DNA from: Verrucomicrobiaceae bacterium
GTDB lineage: Bacteria; Verrucomicrobiota; Verrucomicrobiia; Verrucomicrobiales; Verrucomicrobiaceae
Length of the DNA: 64,000 bases
Direction: 5' to 3'
Assembly (NCBI GenBank): GCA_947458455.1
Contig: CANGYJ010000001.1
Coordinates: 124,001 to 188,000 of the forward strand
Positions 43,967-53,717 of the stretch are shown here, piece by piece. The position numbers were made by a program, and so were the translations under genes. Each line of letters starts with the position of its first letter. Position 1 is the stretch's first letter. The notes below the pieces were generated by a model. That model was not told where the DNA came from. It ran no database searches and saw nothing but the letters and a program-made list of their open reading frames with translations.

Positions 43967-44475
43967 AGGGTGATGCGGACGTGTTGAAGGCGTGGGATTC
44001 AGCCGCAACGGAGAGTGCTTCACTCGTCGGAGACTGCAAGGGAAACCCCTGTCATCACCTTCGCCCTCTGAAGGCGACACCGTTTCTATAGGTGGATGAT
44101 GGGTCCTTATGGCCACGCCTTGGGCAAGAGCGCCATAAAGACATTTCGAGTCCAAGTCGTCGTTCAAAAACGGTCCCGCCCTTCGTCCGCGCCCGCCGTG
44201 CTACGCTCAGCGTTGCAGGCGGGGAACGACGAACCACTGACCACTGAGGCTCTGCCCTTTGCGTTCCTTGCGATCCTTTGCGGCCATTCCTGCTTTGAAT
44301 CGCGAGCGGAGTCCTGGACGACTTCAGCCTGCCCCCTGCGGCTGAGGCCCTTTTCTTGGAACACGAATGGGGGAGTCAAATGGAATGGAATGCTCACGAA
44401 TGGCTGGGTCGTCGAGGAGGCCAGCTTTGGCGGTCATTCCGAAATAAACACCTCCATGCCGCGCGTTAGATCAAG
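43967..44475. other. Intergenic region, 509 bases
   Basis: No gene. A CTACGCTCAGCGTTGCAGG word at 44200-44223 and a CGCGAGCGGAGTC word near 44300 belong to repeat families found elsewhere in the window. It separates the DoxX-like gene (minus) from the nuclease-like gene (plus), so promoters for both lie inside. Confidence 0.5.
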
Positions 44476-45105
44476 ATGCAAAAAACAGCCCAAGCGGCGG
44501 CCCAGGCGAAAGAGACGACCCGATTGAAACAAGAGAATGCTCGGCTTCGGGCACGTCTCGCCGTGCTGGAGAAGGAAGTGGAGCGTCATCGCAACCTGCG
44601 AAAGCTCGCCGATAGGCACTCGTCCAATTCGACGGGGAAAACGGCGGAGGATTATGTCTGCCGTCTGCTCGGGGTAAAATCGACGGAGCGCAATGCGGAC
44701 CACGATTTCGTCATCGGACGTCGGCGATTCGAGATCAAAGGCTCCAAATGCTGCCTCGGGTATTCGGGGGCGGATCGAAAGCATTCCTTCGTCCGCTGGA
44801 CCTGGCACAACTTCCTCGGCTCCAGCCATCAGAAGACCTTTCACCGCCTCCTCCTCATCGGCGAGGCGGATGAGACACGCCGGGACACCTACCTCGACAA
44901 AAAGTCGCCCTATGTGATCTTCGATGTGCCGATCGAGTTTGCCCGTGAGATCGCCGCCTCCAGAAAGAACTACGGCGGGCGCTTCACCTTCCATTTATTC
45001 ACCCACCGCGCCGGAGCCAAAACCAGCCAGCTTTGCCAGCGCATGTGGGAATACGAGGTCACACGGGCTGAATTGAAGAAACGCTATCCCCGCCGCTCGG
45101 CATAG
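44476..45105 (+). CDS. Coiled-coil PD-(D/E)XK nuclease-like protein
   Basis: 209 residues. An N-terminal coiled coil (about 12-45, RLKQENARLRARLAVLEKEVE) is followed by a compact domain: GKTAEDYVCRLL (Glu58 in a first helix), D77 in DHDFVIG and E86-x-K88 in RRRFEIKGS. This arrangement, D-x8-E-x-K on a hairpin, is the PD-(D/E)XK nuclease signature. The C-terminus is basic and aromatic. No methylase or helicase partner lies beside it, and an IS remnant follows. Restriction, repair or homing roles are possible; none is shown. Confidence 0.72.
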   Translation: MQKTAQAAAQAKETTRLKQENARLRARLAVLEKEVERHRNLRKLADRHSSNSTGKTAEDYVCRLLGVKSTERNADHDFVIGRRRFEIKGSKCCLGYSGADRKHSFVRWTWHNFLGSSHQKTFHRLLLIGEADETRRDTYLDKKSPYVIFDVPIEFAREIAASRKNYGGRFTFHLFTHRAGAKTSQLCQRMWEYEVTRAELKKRYPRRSA

Positions 45106-45743
45106 CGAAATACGGGTGGCGCTTGAATGAGAAAGGGAGATAAACGGCGTGTTTGCCGCGCAAACTCATTCCCTTGGAGGCCCATTCCAAGACTTGCCTT
45201 CTACGGTGCAAACGCATTTTGTCTCCATGCACAATCGTGCTGCATCGACGCCCACTCATTTATACCCGTGAGGTGGTGTAGATTTTTGGACCCAGGACAA
45301 ACCAACAAACGAAAGTCCTTCCATGAACCAGAGAACCTTTCAGAGTGACGCACCCGAATTCAAGGAACAAGCCCTTGGCCTGCTTAGTTTGGGAAAGCCC
45401 GTCTCAGACGTGGCGCAAGAGCTTCAAATCAGCAGCAAGCTTCTTGACGCATCGCGCAGCTAGACTCATGGCACGCATGGCGGGGGCGCAGGACTGCGCC
45501 CCGTAGGTGAGCCGTCCGAAGCGGACACCCTGCGTCGTGAAAATGCGCACCTCCAAGCCGAAAACGCTATTTTAAAATGCCCGCGATTATCGTCAGGCCC
45601 GAAGTTGAAGCCGGCACGGGTACAAACTAGTTCCAGGCGCATTGAGGTGCTCCGCAGGCCTCCCTGAATCAGAATGCCTTGCGACCCACCAGCCCGATTT
45701 TTCCCGATTGGCTGGCGCTTTTAGCTCCGTTAGATGAGGCCGC
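45106..45743. other. Intergenic region with insertion-sequence remains, 638 bases
   Basis: Apart from the IS3-type remnant at 45323-45600 no gene is seen. The stretch TGTAGATTTTTGGACCCAGG at 45278 may be the old end of the element. A hairpin-like GGGGGCGCAGGACTGCGCCCC lies at about 45483-45503 inside the remnant. Confidence 0.5.
45323..45600 (+). pseudogene. Remnant of an IS3-family transposase OrfA
   Basis: A 46-codon frame starting NQRTFQSDAPEFKEQALGLL with GKPVSDVAQELQISSKLL matches the helix-turn-helix start of IS3-type OrfA proteins. It stops early at 45461. A second frame shortly after encodes VGEPSEADTLRRENAHLQAENAIL, the usual leucine-zipper end of the same protein, with a GC-rich hairpin between them. 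No OrfB follows. The element is a fossil. Confidence 0.85.
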
Positions 45744-47036
45744 ATGAAACGCACGCTTGCCCTCCTCGCCCTTCTCTCCATCTCCGCCGCCGCCAAGACC
45801 GACTGGAGCCGCTTTCGCGGCCCGAACGGCACAGGCCTCGCCGATACCACCGGCCTGCCGAGCGTCGTGGACGATAGCACCACGCTTTGGAAGGCCCCGC
45901 TGGGCAAAGGCTGGTCCTCGCCCGTGCTGTTGGGCGATAAAATCTTCGTCACCGCCGAAACGGCCGCGAATAAGCGAGCCGTGATCGCCCTTTCCGCTGC
46001 CGATGGGAAGGAACTCTGGCGCTACGAGTCCGAATTCGTCCCGCACAACATCCACAAGACCTACAACACCTTCGCCAGTAGCAGCCCCTTCGCCGATGCG
46101 GAGCGTGTTTATATCAACTGGAGCAGCGGCACGGACATCCAGGCGCTCGCTTTGGACCACAACGGCAAGCTCCTCTGGCACAACGACCATGTGGCCGACT
46201 ACATCCATGAGCACGGCACCGGCATCTCCCCCATCGTCGAAGACGGCATCATGATCGTGCGCAGCGAGTTTGACTGGCAGCGCGATGGCAAAGTCTATAC
46301 CGAGGATCCCGCCCAGCAGAAGTGGACCTCCTGCATCGTTGGTCTCGACGCGGAAACTGGCAAGCAAGCCTGGAAGCTCGAAATCCCAAACTGCCTCAAC
46401 ACCTTCTCCACGCCGGTGGTGCATACCTTGAAGAGCGGCAAAAAGGAAATCATCTGCGCCGACACCGGCAGCGGCGTCATGGGCATCGATCTCGTCAGTG
46501 GCAAGATTAACTGGCAGCACAATCCCGGCTACAAGCAGCGCAGCCTCGGCTCTGGCGTGCTGAGCAATGACTTTTACTTCTGCACCTTTGGCACCGGTGG
46601 CGGCGTGAAGGAAGTGGCCGCGCTCGACTTGAAGACCGGCAAGCCAAAGCCCGTGAATTTCGAGATCCCCAAAGGCCTGCCGTATGTGCCTTCGCCCCTC
46701 GTCATCGGCGAGCACATGTACCTCCTCGGCGATGGCGGCATCCTCCGCTGCGTCGAGCAAAAGACCGGCAAAGTGGTTTACGAAGAGCGTCTCGAAGGCA
46801 CCAAAGGCAGCGCGAAGTTCTTCAGCAGCCCCGTCGCGGGTGATGGCAAGATCTTCTGCGCCAGCCAGCAGGGCGATCTCATCGTTGTCAAAGCCGGACC
46901 GAAGTTCGAAAAGCTCGCCGTCAGTGCCCTCGACGCCCCCGTGAACTCCGTCCCCGCCATCGGCGACAAGCGCCTCTACATCCGCACCGCGAATTCTCTC
47001 TACTGCCTCGGCGCCAAAGGCCAGCCGGTGCCGTAA
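45744..47036 (+). CDS. Secreted PQQ-type beta-propeller protein
   Basis: 430 residues with a signal peptide (KRTLALLALLSISAAA) and propeller blades marked by repeated W/G patterns: WSRFRGPNGTG, ADGKELWRYE, HNGKLLWHND, ETGKQAWKLE, VSGKINWQHN, KTGKVVYEE. This style is common in planctomycetes and verrucomicrobia as PQQ-binding-like or BamB-like propellers. No catalytic motif proves PQQ binding. It is probably periplasmic, maybe a scaffold or an alcohol or sugar dehydrogenase relative. Confidence 0.88.
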   Translation: MKRTLALLALLSISAAAKTDWSRFRGPNGTGLADTTGLPSVVDDSTTLWKAPLGKGWSSPVLLGDKIFVTAETAANKRAVIALSAADGKELWRYESEFVPHNIHKTYNTFASSSPFADAERVYINWSSGTDIQALALDHNGKLLWHNDHVADYIHEHGTGISPIVEDGIMIVRSEFDWQRDGKVYTEDPAQQKWTSCIVGLDAETGKQAWKLEIPNCLNTFSTPVVHTLKSGKKEIICADTGSGVMGIDLVSGKINWQHNPGYKQRSLGSGVLSNDFYFCTFGTGGGVKEVAALDLKTGKPKPVNFEIPKGLPYVPSPLVIGEHMYLLGDGGILRCVEQKTGKVVYEERLEGTKGSAKFFSSPVAGDGKIFCASQQGDLIVVKAGPKFEKLAVSALDAPVNSVPAIGDKRLYIRTANSLYCLGAKGQPVP

Positions 47037-47484
47037 TTCGATAGGACAACCTTGGAGGGCGGTATTTCATTCCCGCCCAAGTGCCCCGTGACTCCAAGAA
47101 GGCACAGATGTCGCTGAAGGTCCCTAGAAACGAGCCCACCCAACTCTCGGGTCAAGCCGAAGTCGGCGGGGATGCAATCCCACTGCGAGTAGCCCCCTAA
47201 AACTCTAGCGTGGGTGGTGGAACAGAGATGGACGGAAGCCCAACTTGGCTGACAGAAAAATGGGGACAGCAAAATGTTCTCATTTTTATGCCCCCATTTT
47301 TCTGTCAGCTTTCGGGTTACGTGAGTCGGGTGGCGATGCCCTGCTGCGAGGGGTGGAGTCTATCGTTAAGGGTCGATTCCCCCACCCGTCGTTCCTCCCT
47401 CTTCCACATTTCAGCGCTGCGGCGTTTGGGGGCTATCGTCGGGCTTGGCAAACTCTCGCGGACCGCCTATACCTCGCGGCTCGC
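47037..47484. other. Intergenic region, 448 bases, with a long hairpin
   Basis: No gene. It contains palindromic words GGGCGGTATTTCATTCCCGCCC at about 47055-47076 and a perfect 18-bp inverted repeat at 47248-47309. The latter part holds the promoter of the Pro-rich membrane protein. Confidence 0.55.
47248..47309. repeat. Perfect 18-bp inverted repeat element (62 bases)
   Basis: Arms GCTGACAGAAAAATGGGG (47248-47265) and its exact complement (47292-47309) flank 26 bases that continue the symmetry loosely. The element is AT-richer than its surroundings and looks like a small non-autonomous mobile hairpin or MITE. Confidence 0.8.
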
Positions 47485-48366
47485 ATGAACATTCCTCCGC
47501 CTGATCTGCCGCCTCCGGGCAACCTGCCACCTCCCGGCGGGCTGCCGCCGCCACATCTTCCCGCTCCGAATCTCCCGCCTCCGGCCAATAGCGGCCATGA
47601 GCGTGTCATTTCGCAGTTCGAGCGAGCGCCGGTGGAAACCAGCACGGCGGCCAAGGTGGCCAAACAGATCGAAGAGGCCATTCCCGAGCGTCCCCTGATG
47701 GAATCCGCCACTCTGATGGAGGATGCAAAGACCTACCCTTGGCGTCGTGGCCAGAGTCATCTGCTGCGCATCGGATCACTGATCGCCGTGGCGTATGCTA
47801 TTGGGGCAAAGCTACCACTCGCGGGCGTCATGATCATCATCCTTGCCGCCATCTACACCGGCAGCTTCATTTACAAGGTCATCCATTCCACCCTCGAAGG
47901 CTCCGATACCCCGCCGGACTGGCCGAAGCCGAATGAATCCGTCGAGGACCTTCTCAAACCAGGCGTGCGCATCACCGCCGCCTTCCTCATCGCGCATGTG
48001 GTGTGGCTGTTCATCTATCTGAATACCGATTCCCATGTGGGCATGAACCCCGTGGTACAATGGGCCAGCTACCTCCTCGCAGCGGCTTATTTCCCCTTCG
48101 CCATCATGATGATCGTTTTCCAGGAGAGCTTTGCCTCCTGCGCCCCGTGGATCTCCATCCCCGCCATGCTGCGCTGCCTGCCTGCGGCCAAAACGGCGCT
48201 CGGCCTCTCCGCAGCTGCCTTTGTGGCCGTGCATGCGCTGAAGCTCATCCCCTTCGTGGGTGATCTGCTGGCGGCCGGGGCTGGTATCGTGATCTTCATC
48301 ATGCTCGCCCGCATGGTCGGCATGATCGCCGCGCAGCATCGCAAAGCCCTCGCCGAGCTGCATTGA
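47485..48366 (+). CDS. Membrane protein with Pro-rich N-terminus, unknown function
   Basis: 293 residues. The first 35 or so are Pro-rich (IPPPDLPPPGNLPPPGGLP), then a soluble linker and four to six hydrophobic helices from about residue 95 (LIAVAYAIGAKLPLAGVMIIILAAIYTG; RITAAFLIAHVVWLFIYL; YLLAAAYFPFAIMMIVF; DLLAAGAGIVIFIMLARMVGMI). It resembles DUF4013-like or Yip1-like membrane proteins only in outline. The ATG at 47485 is chosen because upstream sequence is not protein-like. dhaL starts 48 bases downstream. Confidence 0.7.
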   Translation: MNIPPPDLPPPGNLPPPGGLPPPHLPAPNLPPPANSGHERVISQFERAPVETSTAAKVAKQIEEAIPERPLMESATLMEDAKTYPWRRGQSHLLRIGSLIAVAYAIGAKLPLAGVMIIILAAIYTGSFIYKVIHSTLEGSDTPPDWPKPNESVEDLLKPGVRITAAFLIAHVVWLFIYLNTDSHVGMNPVVQWASYLLAAAYFPFAIMMIVFQESFASCAPWISIPAMLRCLPAAKTALGLSAAAFVAVHALKLIPFVGDLLAAGAGIVIFIMLARMVGMIAAQHRKALAELH

Positions 48367-48414
48367 TACTCCCTGTTTGACTTTCCCTCCCACCCCCGCA
48401 CTCATCCGCCCGCC

Positions 48415-49050
48415 ATGCCGAAGACCACTCTCTCCAAAGAAGAAACCACCGCGATGCTCCACCAGGCCTGCGATGCCATCATCGCCGCCGAACCCATGCT
48501 CTCCGAAGCCGACCGCAACCTCGGCGATGGCGATCACGGCCTCGGCATGGAACGCGGCATGAAAGCCGCCAAGGAAAAGCTCAATGCCACTCCGCCCGAG
48601 AGCGTCGAAAAGGCCTTCTCCACCGTGGGCATGGCCATGATGAGCAGCATGGGCGGCGCCAGCGGCGCCATCTTCGGCACCTTCTTCCGCAATGGCGGAA
48701 AAGCCCTCGCGGGCAAAGAGTCACTCGATGCCGCAGGGCTCGCCGCCTTCTTCCAGGCCGGTGTGGATGGCGTGAAGCAGCGCGGCGGAGCCGCCGTGGG
48801 TGACAAAACCTGCGTCGATGCCATGGAACCCGCCGCTCAAAAAGCCGCCGAAGTCGCCGGAGCCTCGCTCGCCGACGCCATTAATGTCATCGCCGCCGCC
48901 ACCGAGGCCGGCAAAGAAGCCAGCAAAGCCATGGTCGCCAAATTCGGCCGCGCCAAAACCCTCGGCGAAGCCTGCATCGGCTTCCCCGATGCCGGAGCCT
49001 GCTCCGTCGTCGTCATCGTGAACGCGATGCGGGATTACATTCTCGCCTAA
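48415..49050 (+). CDS. dhaL: Dihydroxyacetone kinase subunit DhaL-like protein
   Basis: 211 residues with the all-helical nucleotide-binding DhaL fold: NLGDGDHGLGMERGM supplies the acidic Mg-ADP site, and SSMGGASGAIFGTFF, VGDKTCVDAMEPA are conserved parts. DhaL phosphorylates the dihydroxyacetone held by DhaK. Neither DhaK nor a PTS DhaM gene is adjacent, so it may pair with a distant DhaK or act on another ketose. Confidence 0.9.
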   Translation: MPKTTLSKEETTAMLHQACDAIIAAEPMLSEADRNLGDGDHGLGMERGMKAAKEKLNATPPESVEKAFSTVGMAMMSSMGGASGAIFGTFFRNGGKALAGKESLDAAGLAAFFQAGVDGVKQRGGAAVGDKTCVDAMEPAAQKAAEVAGASLADAINVIAAATEAGKEASKAMVAKFGRAKTLGEACIGFPDAGACSVVVIVNAMRDYILA

Positions 49051-49294
49051 GCTGCCACGTTGACTGACACGTCCCAAGCTAAGCGACCCGGCGCACGGGA
49101 CGCATGAGTTGCATGCCACGACGCCAAGTAGGTTTTGCTGCATCTCATGGCTCGTGCCGGTTTCGATGTTGGTCTTCACACAGAGGAGGAGCAGAATAGT
49201 CATTGGGATTCACTAGCTGCATGTGACGCAAGTCTATCTTCTTCCCACTGATACTGTAGGTCACATTATCTTAACCGTGATGAAGTGGGCGCTT

Positions 49295-49729
49295 TCAGTC
49301 CGTGAGTCCCAATTGTGGTGAATGGCGAGCAACCCAGTGAAACCCGATGAAAACAACTAGTCCCAGCATGAACGCGGCTGAAACAACTGAGAACCAATAG
49401 TTGAATGGATCATCTGCCCGTGTGAATCGCTGTGATCGCTGATAAACTTCACCGGTCCAAAGTGAAAATATCAGCACAGATGCAAGAGCAACTGAGCCGC
49501 CAATGAAGGTAGCGAGTCCTGCGGCGAACTCACTACCTAACAAGGCGAAAATACCGGCAGCGAGAAGCCCAAACACAGCAGGCAATACGAATGATGCATC
49601 TCGTGCAGACATGGAGGAGCGGCGAGAAAGCTGAAGATTTGTTTCTGACCGTGGCGATACACTCTGAATCTTGGACAACTTGCCTGCATCCGTTTTATTC
49701 GGCCTTGGTCGTTTTGTGTGGCTCGGCAT
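49295..49729 (-). CDS. Small membrane protein of unknown function
   Basis: 144 residues. The first 40 or so are polar and Ser/Arg-rich; three hydrophobic helices follow (FVLPAVFGLLAAGIFALLG; GLATFIGGSVALASVLIFSLW; WFSVVSAAFMLGLVVFIGFHW). It starts 5 bases after the stop of the gene at 49735, so the longest frame is kept; an internal ATG at 49612 just ahead of the helices is a good alternative. Not recognised. Confidence 0.6.
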   Translation of the reverse strand: MPSHTKRPRPNKTDAGKLSKIQSVSPRSETNLQLSRRSSMSARDASFVLPAVFGLLAAGIFALLGSEFAAGLATFIGGSVALASVLIFSLWTGEVYQRSQRFTRADDPFNYWFSVVSAAFMLGLVVFIGFHWVARHSPQLGLTD

Positions 49730-49734
49730 GTCAA

Positions 49735-50235
49735 TCAGAACGCTGGGAAGATTGCCCGATCTCCCTGAACGGCAAATGGAGCTTCAATGGCAAGCTCGCC
49801 GTCAGCACCAAATGAGTATGGAAATATCACGACCGCTGAATAGCCCCCGCAATGGTCAACAGCCAATGCAATCGCATCCTGTTTCTGGCTCCGTCCCGGT
49901 GGAACCGTTCGGATGTCATAGACTATCGCACATGCTCGAATCTGCCGCTCTGCGGCTGCCTTCTGGTGAGCCTGTCGAAGAAGATCAATCAACTCCTGCG
50001 ATGGCGGATGCTCTGACCCGGTGTGTGCGCCTTCGTGGATGATCTCTCCATCTGGCTTCATAGATCCACCAAACGGAAAGAACTCCCGATGCTCACGCAA
50101 CATCTGCTCTGCAAAAGGAAGCAATGCGTCGAGGAACGCTTCTCCGTCTGCTTTGCCAGCTGCGGTATCAACAGGCTGACCCGTCGCGGGCTTCGGGTTG
50201 CCTCGCGAACCAAAGATGGATGAAAAGAATCCCAT
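49735..50235 (-). CDS. Unknown cytoplasmic protein
   Basis: 166 residues, not recognised. The N-terminus (GFFSSIFGSRGNPKP) is followed by a helical then mixed domain with FAEQMLREHREFFPFGGSMKPDGE and VVIFPYSFGADGELAIEAPFA. Proteins with this FAxxMLxxxxEFxPFG pattern are seen as hypothetical or immunity-like proteins; this is only an impression. It is coupled to the small membrane-protein gene downstream. Confidence 0.6.
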   Translation of the reverse strand: MGFFSSIFGSRGNPKPATGQPVDTAAGKADGEAFLDALLPFAEQMLREHREFFPFGGSMKPDGEIIHEGAHTGSEHPPSQELIDLLRQAHQKAAAERQIRACAIVYDIRTVPPGRSQKQDAIALAVDHCGGYSAVVIFPYSFGADGELAIEAPFAVQGDRAIFPAF

Positions 50236-50546
50236 GAGTGACGGTGGACTGTGCTAGTTGGGCGAACAGTGTTGATGGTTAACAGACCGCGAGGCTTGTC
50301 AGCAGCGCTATCACTAACGTTTTTGTTGGAAAAGTAGGGGCTGTGGTCCTCAAGGGTGTCGTTTTACCTTCCTATGCCGTTGCTGGGCAACAAAAAGGTG
50401 GCTTTGCAACGGCATCGGAGGGCAATTTCCATATGTGACTATTCCAAAGCTCCGACATACGGCACTTGGCAAGTGCCTCTCCTTGATCGCGGCACTCACC
50501 GGTTGAGCGGCCGACGAGCATGGTGGAATGGCTTTGGATGCGTAGA
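50236..50546. other. Intergenic region with hairpins, 311 bases
   Basis: No gene. ATGCCGTTGC (50374-50383) pairs exactly with GCAACGGCAT (50406-50415), and GGCACTTGGCAAGTGCC (50461-50477) is a 7-bp perfect hairpin of a REP-like family also present at 62111-62171. The region lies between two minus-strand genes: upstream of the unknown pair's end and after the transpeptidase stop. Confidence 0.6.
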
Positions 50547-51635
50547 TCACTTCTTCTTCCAGAACTGGAACCACTTCTTCTCCGAAGGTGGCGGAGCGGC
50601 CACTGAAGCGGCGGGTGTGGCAGGCGTCTTCTTGGCTGCCACCACGACGGGGCGTGGCGTGGGCTTTGGGCCTTCGATGATGACGGGGAGGCCCTTGGTG
50701 ATCATTTTGGAGAGGCGGATCACGTCCCAATTGGCGGTCCGCATGCAGCCGTGGCTGGCGCTGCGGCCGATGGTCTGCGGCTGGTTGGTGCCGTGGATGC
50801 CGATACCTGCCCGGTTGAGCCCGATCCACATGATGCCGACAGGGTTGTTCGGGCCGATGGGCAGCTCGAAGAAGGTGGAGGTGCGCACGCCGTAATTTAG
50901 CACGCCCGCATCCCAGCGGAAGGTGGGCAGTTGGACGATGCCGACGATCTTCCAGTTGCCTGGCGGGGTGGCGAGGTGGCCGCTGCCGGGTGTGATGGGG
51001 ATGCTGGCGAGCAGCTTTTCTCCGTCGTAAAGACCGAGCAGCTTTTCTTTGGTATCGATCTTGATCACGCGGGCGGTAAATTCAGGCACCTCGGGAAGAC
51101 CCGGCAATGGCTCCAGTAGCTCGATCTGGAATGGCTCGGCCACGTTCGGCACTTTCACGCTGTCGCCGGGCTTCAGGGCGCTCATCTTCATCGGGCTGTT
51201 CAGATACTCGATAAGCTCGGGCGAGGTGTGAAAGCGCTCGGTGAGGAATTCGAGCAGCGAATCGTAGGGCAGGTATTTCTTTTTGCTCTGAAGCGAAGGC
51301 TTGCCTGGCACCTCGCCGATGAATTTGAGGTCTTCAGGCCGGATCGCGTAGGTTGTGTAAAGCTCGACGTGGCTGCTCAGATCGAGCGAGTGAGCATCGA
51401 TCTCGGTCTCGGGCATGCCGTTGGCTTTTTGATAACGCTTCAGCGCCTTGGTGGTGAATTCGCCGGGGCGTCCGTCCACCTTGCCGGGGCCGAAGAGCTT
51501 TCCATCGAGGAAGAGCTGGAGGCGCAGGATGGATTCGATCGGCTCGGGAGCCTTGGGCATCGCAGGTTCCACGACCTGGGCGATGACGCTGAGCGGCAAA
51601 GCGGCATAGAGAAGAGCAAGGAGGCTAAATTTCAT
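50547..51635 (-). CDS. L,D-transpeptidase (YkuD) with LysM-like region
   Basis: 362 residues with a signal peptide (KFSLLALLYAALPLSVIA). A peptidoglycan-binding domain lies at about 30-75 (LQLFLDGKLFGPGKVDGRPGEFTTKALKRYQ-type); a LysM-like stretch (YDSLLEFLTERFHTSPELIEYLN) at about 125-170; and the YkuD catalytic domain at about 195-320 with HGTNQPQTIGRSASHGCMR (His, and Ser-His-Gly-Cys active site). A Lys/Pro tail ends it. It makes 3-3 cross-links or attaches proteins to peptidoglycan. Start at 51635 from the signal peptide. Confidence 0.92.
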   Translation of the reverse strand: MKFSLLALLYAALPLSVIAQVVEPAMPKAPEPIESILRLQLFLDGKLFGPGKVDGRPGEFTTKALKRYQKANGMPETEIDAHSLDLSSHVELYTTYAIRPEDLKFIGEVPGKPSLQSKKKYLPYDSLLEFLTERFHTSPELIEYLNSPMKMSALKPGDSVKVPNVAEPFQIELLEPLPGLPEVPEFTARVIKIDTKEKLLGLYDGEKLLASIPITPGSGHLATPPGNWKIVGIVQLPTFRWDAGVLNYGVRTSTFFELPIGPNNPVGIMWIGLNRAGIGIHGTNQPQTIGRSASHGCMRTANWDVIRLSKMITKGLPVIIEGPKPTPRPVVVAAKKTPATPAASVAAPPPSEKKWFQFWKKK

Positions 51636-51690
51636 CGCGGGAGAGGCTGTAACGCCACTACCACATCTCGCAACTGGTATGCCAACTACC

Positions 51691-52506
51691 TTATGGAAGA
51701 GGCCAGTGCTCCGGCAACGGCACGACTTTCCGCCTCCGTTTTTCAAAGCGCAGCGTCGTCGTGTAGCCCACGCTTCGCACGAGGGCGAGCGCCTTATCGA
51801 AATCCACGCCGACATCGGTGGGCAGATGCGCATCGGAATTGATGACGATGGGCACGCGGGCGCTGAAGGCCATCTCCAGCATCTCGCGGGCTGGGTAAAT
51901 TTCCCGCACATCTTTGCGCAGGCCAGCGGTGCTCACTTCCAGCACGCCATCGGTATCGACCAGCGCCTGGATGACCGGTTCGTAATAGCGGCGCAGATCA
52001 CCGGCGGGCCGCAGGCCGAAGCGCTTCGCGAGATCAGGGTGCGCATGGAAGTCGAACTGCCGCGTGCGGATCATCTGCTCGTAGAGCTTCCAATACATGC
52101 CCCACATGTGCTCGATGTCCGCCGCACTCTGCCAGCGGGAGACGTGCTTCGGATCATCCACCGCCACGCCGTCGTGGATGTAGTGGACACTGCCGATGAG
52201 GTAATCCCATTCGGCCATTCGAGTGGTCTCATCGATCCATTGGCCATAGCCTTCGAGGTGATCGCACTCGAGAGCGAGGCGGATGGGGAAGTCCGGCAGG
52301 GCCTCACGGGCCTCCTGCACGAGTTCAAAGTAACGCTGCAGATCACTCAGGGGCATGCGCCAGTTGTCATAGATCTCCGGCATCGGGTTGTGATCCGAAA
52401 GACCGATCTCGGCAAGGCCGATAGCCTGCGCATGCCGGGCGTAGTCCACGGGGTTTCCCTCAGCGTGAAGACAAAGCGGCGTGTGCGTGTGGTAATCGGT
52501 GAGCAT
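51691..52506 (-). CDS. PHP-type histidinol-phosphatase
   Basis: 271 residues. The PHP metal motifs DYHTHTPLC at the start, LSDHNPMP and the later ALECDHLE, FDFHAHPDL and NSDAHLP match HisJ/HisK-type histidinol-phosphatases, which dephosphorylate histidinol phosphate. hisB and hisH lie upstream on the same strand, supporting the assignment. The start at 52506 places the first motif at residue 5; the frame extends to 52602 through low-complexity intergenic DNA. Confidence 0.87.
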   Translation of the reverse strand: MLTDYHTHTPLCLHAEGNPVDYARHAQAIGLAEIGLSDHNPMPEIYDNWRMPLSDLQRYFELVQEAREALPDFPIRLALECDHLEGYGQWIDETTRMAEWDYLIGSVHYIHDGVAVDDPKHVSRWQSAADIEHMWGMYWKLYEQMIRTRQFDFHAHPDLAKRFGLRPAGDLRRYYEPVIQALVDTDGVLEVSTAGLRKDVREIYPAREMLEMAFSARVPIVINSDAHLPTDVGVDFDKALALVRSVGYTTTLRFEKRRRKVVPLPEHWPLP

Positions 52507-52598
52507 GGAAAGAACGGGGTGCTGGAGTGTTGGAGTATGGGAGTAATGGGCTTCTGGCAAATCGCAATCCTCCAACACTCCGTCACTCCATGGCCTCC

Positions 52599-53002
52599 TC
52601 ACTCACCGTGTTGCGCCTGCCAGAACTCTCGCAGCTCGCGGAGTTGTTTCTTATTCGGTTTGGTGATCTGCTCGTGCTCCGGTGGCGTGATGAGTTTTTT
52701 CTCGCGGCGAGCTTCAGAGGCTTTGTGAATCCATTCGAGGGGCGTGAGGTTTTCGCAAAACGCCGCCACGCCCGGCGGGCTGAGTCGCTGAGCAGGGGCA
52801 CCGAGTATTTTGAGCCGAAGCCGCAGATCGCCGCGAACGATTTCGATCACATCGCCCGGCCGCAAATCACGCGAGGCTTTCACGCCCTGGCCGCCGAGTG
52901 TCACATTCCCTTTGGCACAGGCTTGGGTGGCGAGGGAGCGGGTTTTAAAAACTCGCACATGATGCAGCCATTTATCGGCCCGCTGGGCTGTCACCGGCTC
53001 GC

Positions 53003-53006
<4 letters not shown>
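52599..53006 (-). CDS. S4-domain RNA-binding protein (Hsp15/HslR-like)
   Basis: 135 residues with an S4 domain at about 7-65 (RADKWLHHVRVFKTRSLATQACAKGNVTLGG). The C-terminus is basic (SEARREKKLITPPEHEQITKPNKKQLRELREF). Hsp15 binds stalled 50S ribosomes carrying peptidyl-tRNA. The start overlaps the YggS-like stop (ATGA at 53003-53006). Confidence 0.88.
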
Positions 53007-53701
<695 letters not shown>

Positions 53702-53717
53702 GACGGGGCAGGGGAGG

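Noticed and set aside
49051-49294. Short minus-strand frames after dhaL
   Set aside because: They run antisense into dhaL and show no start signal or composition of their own.
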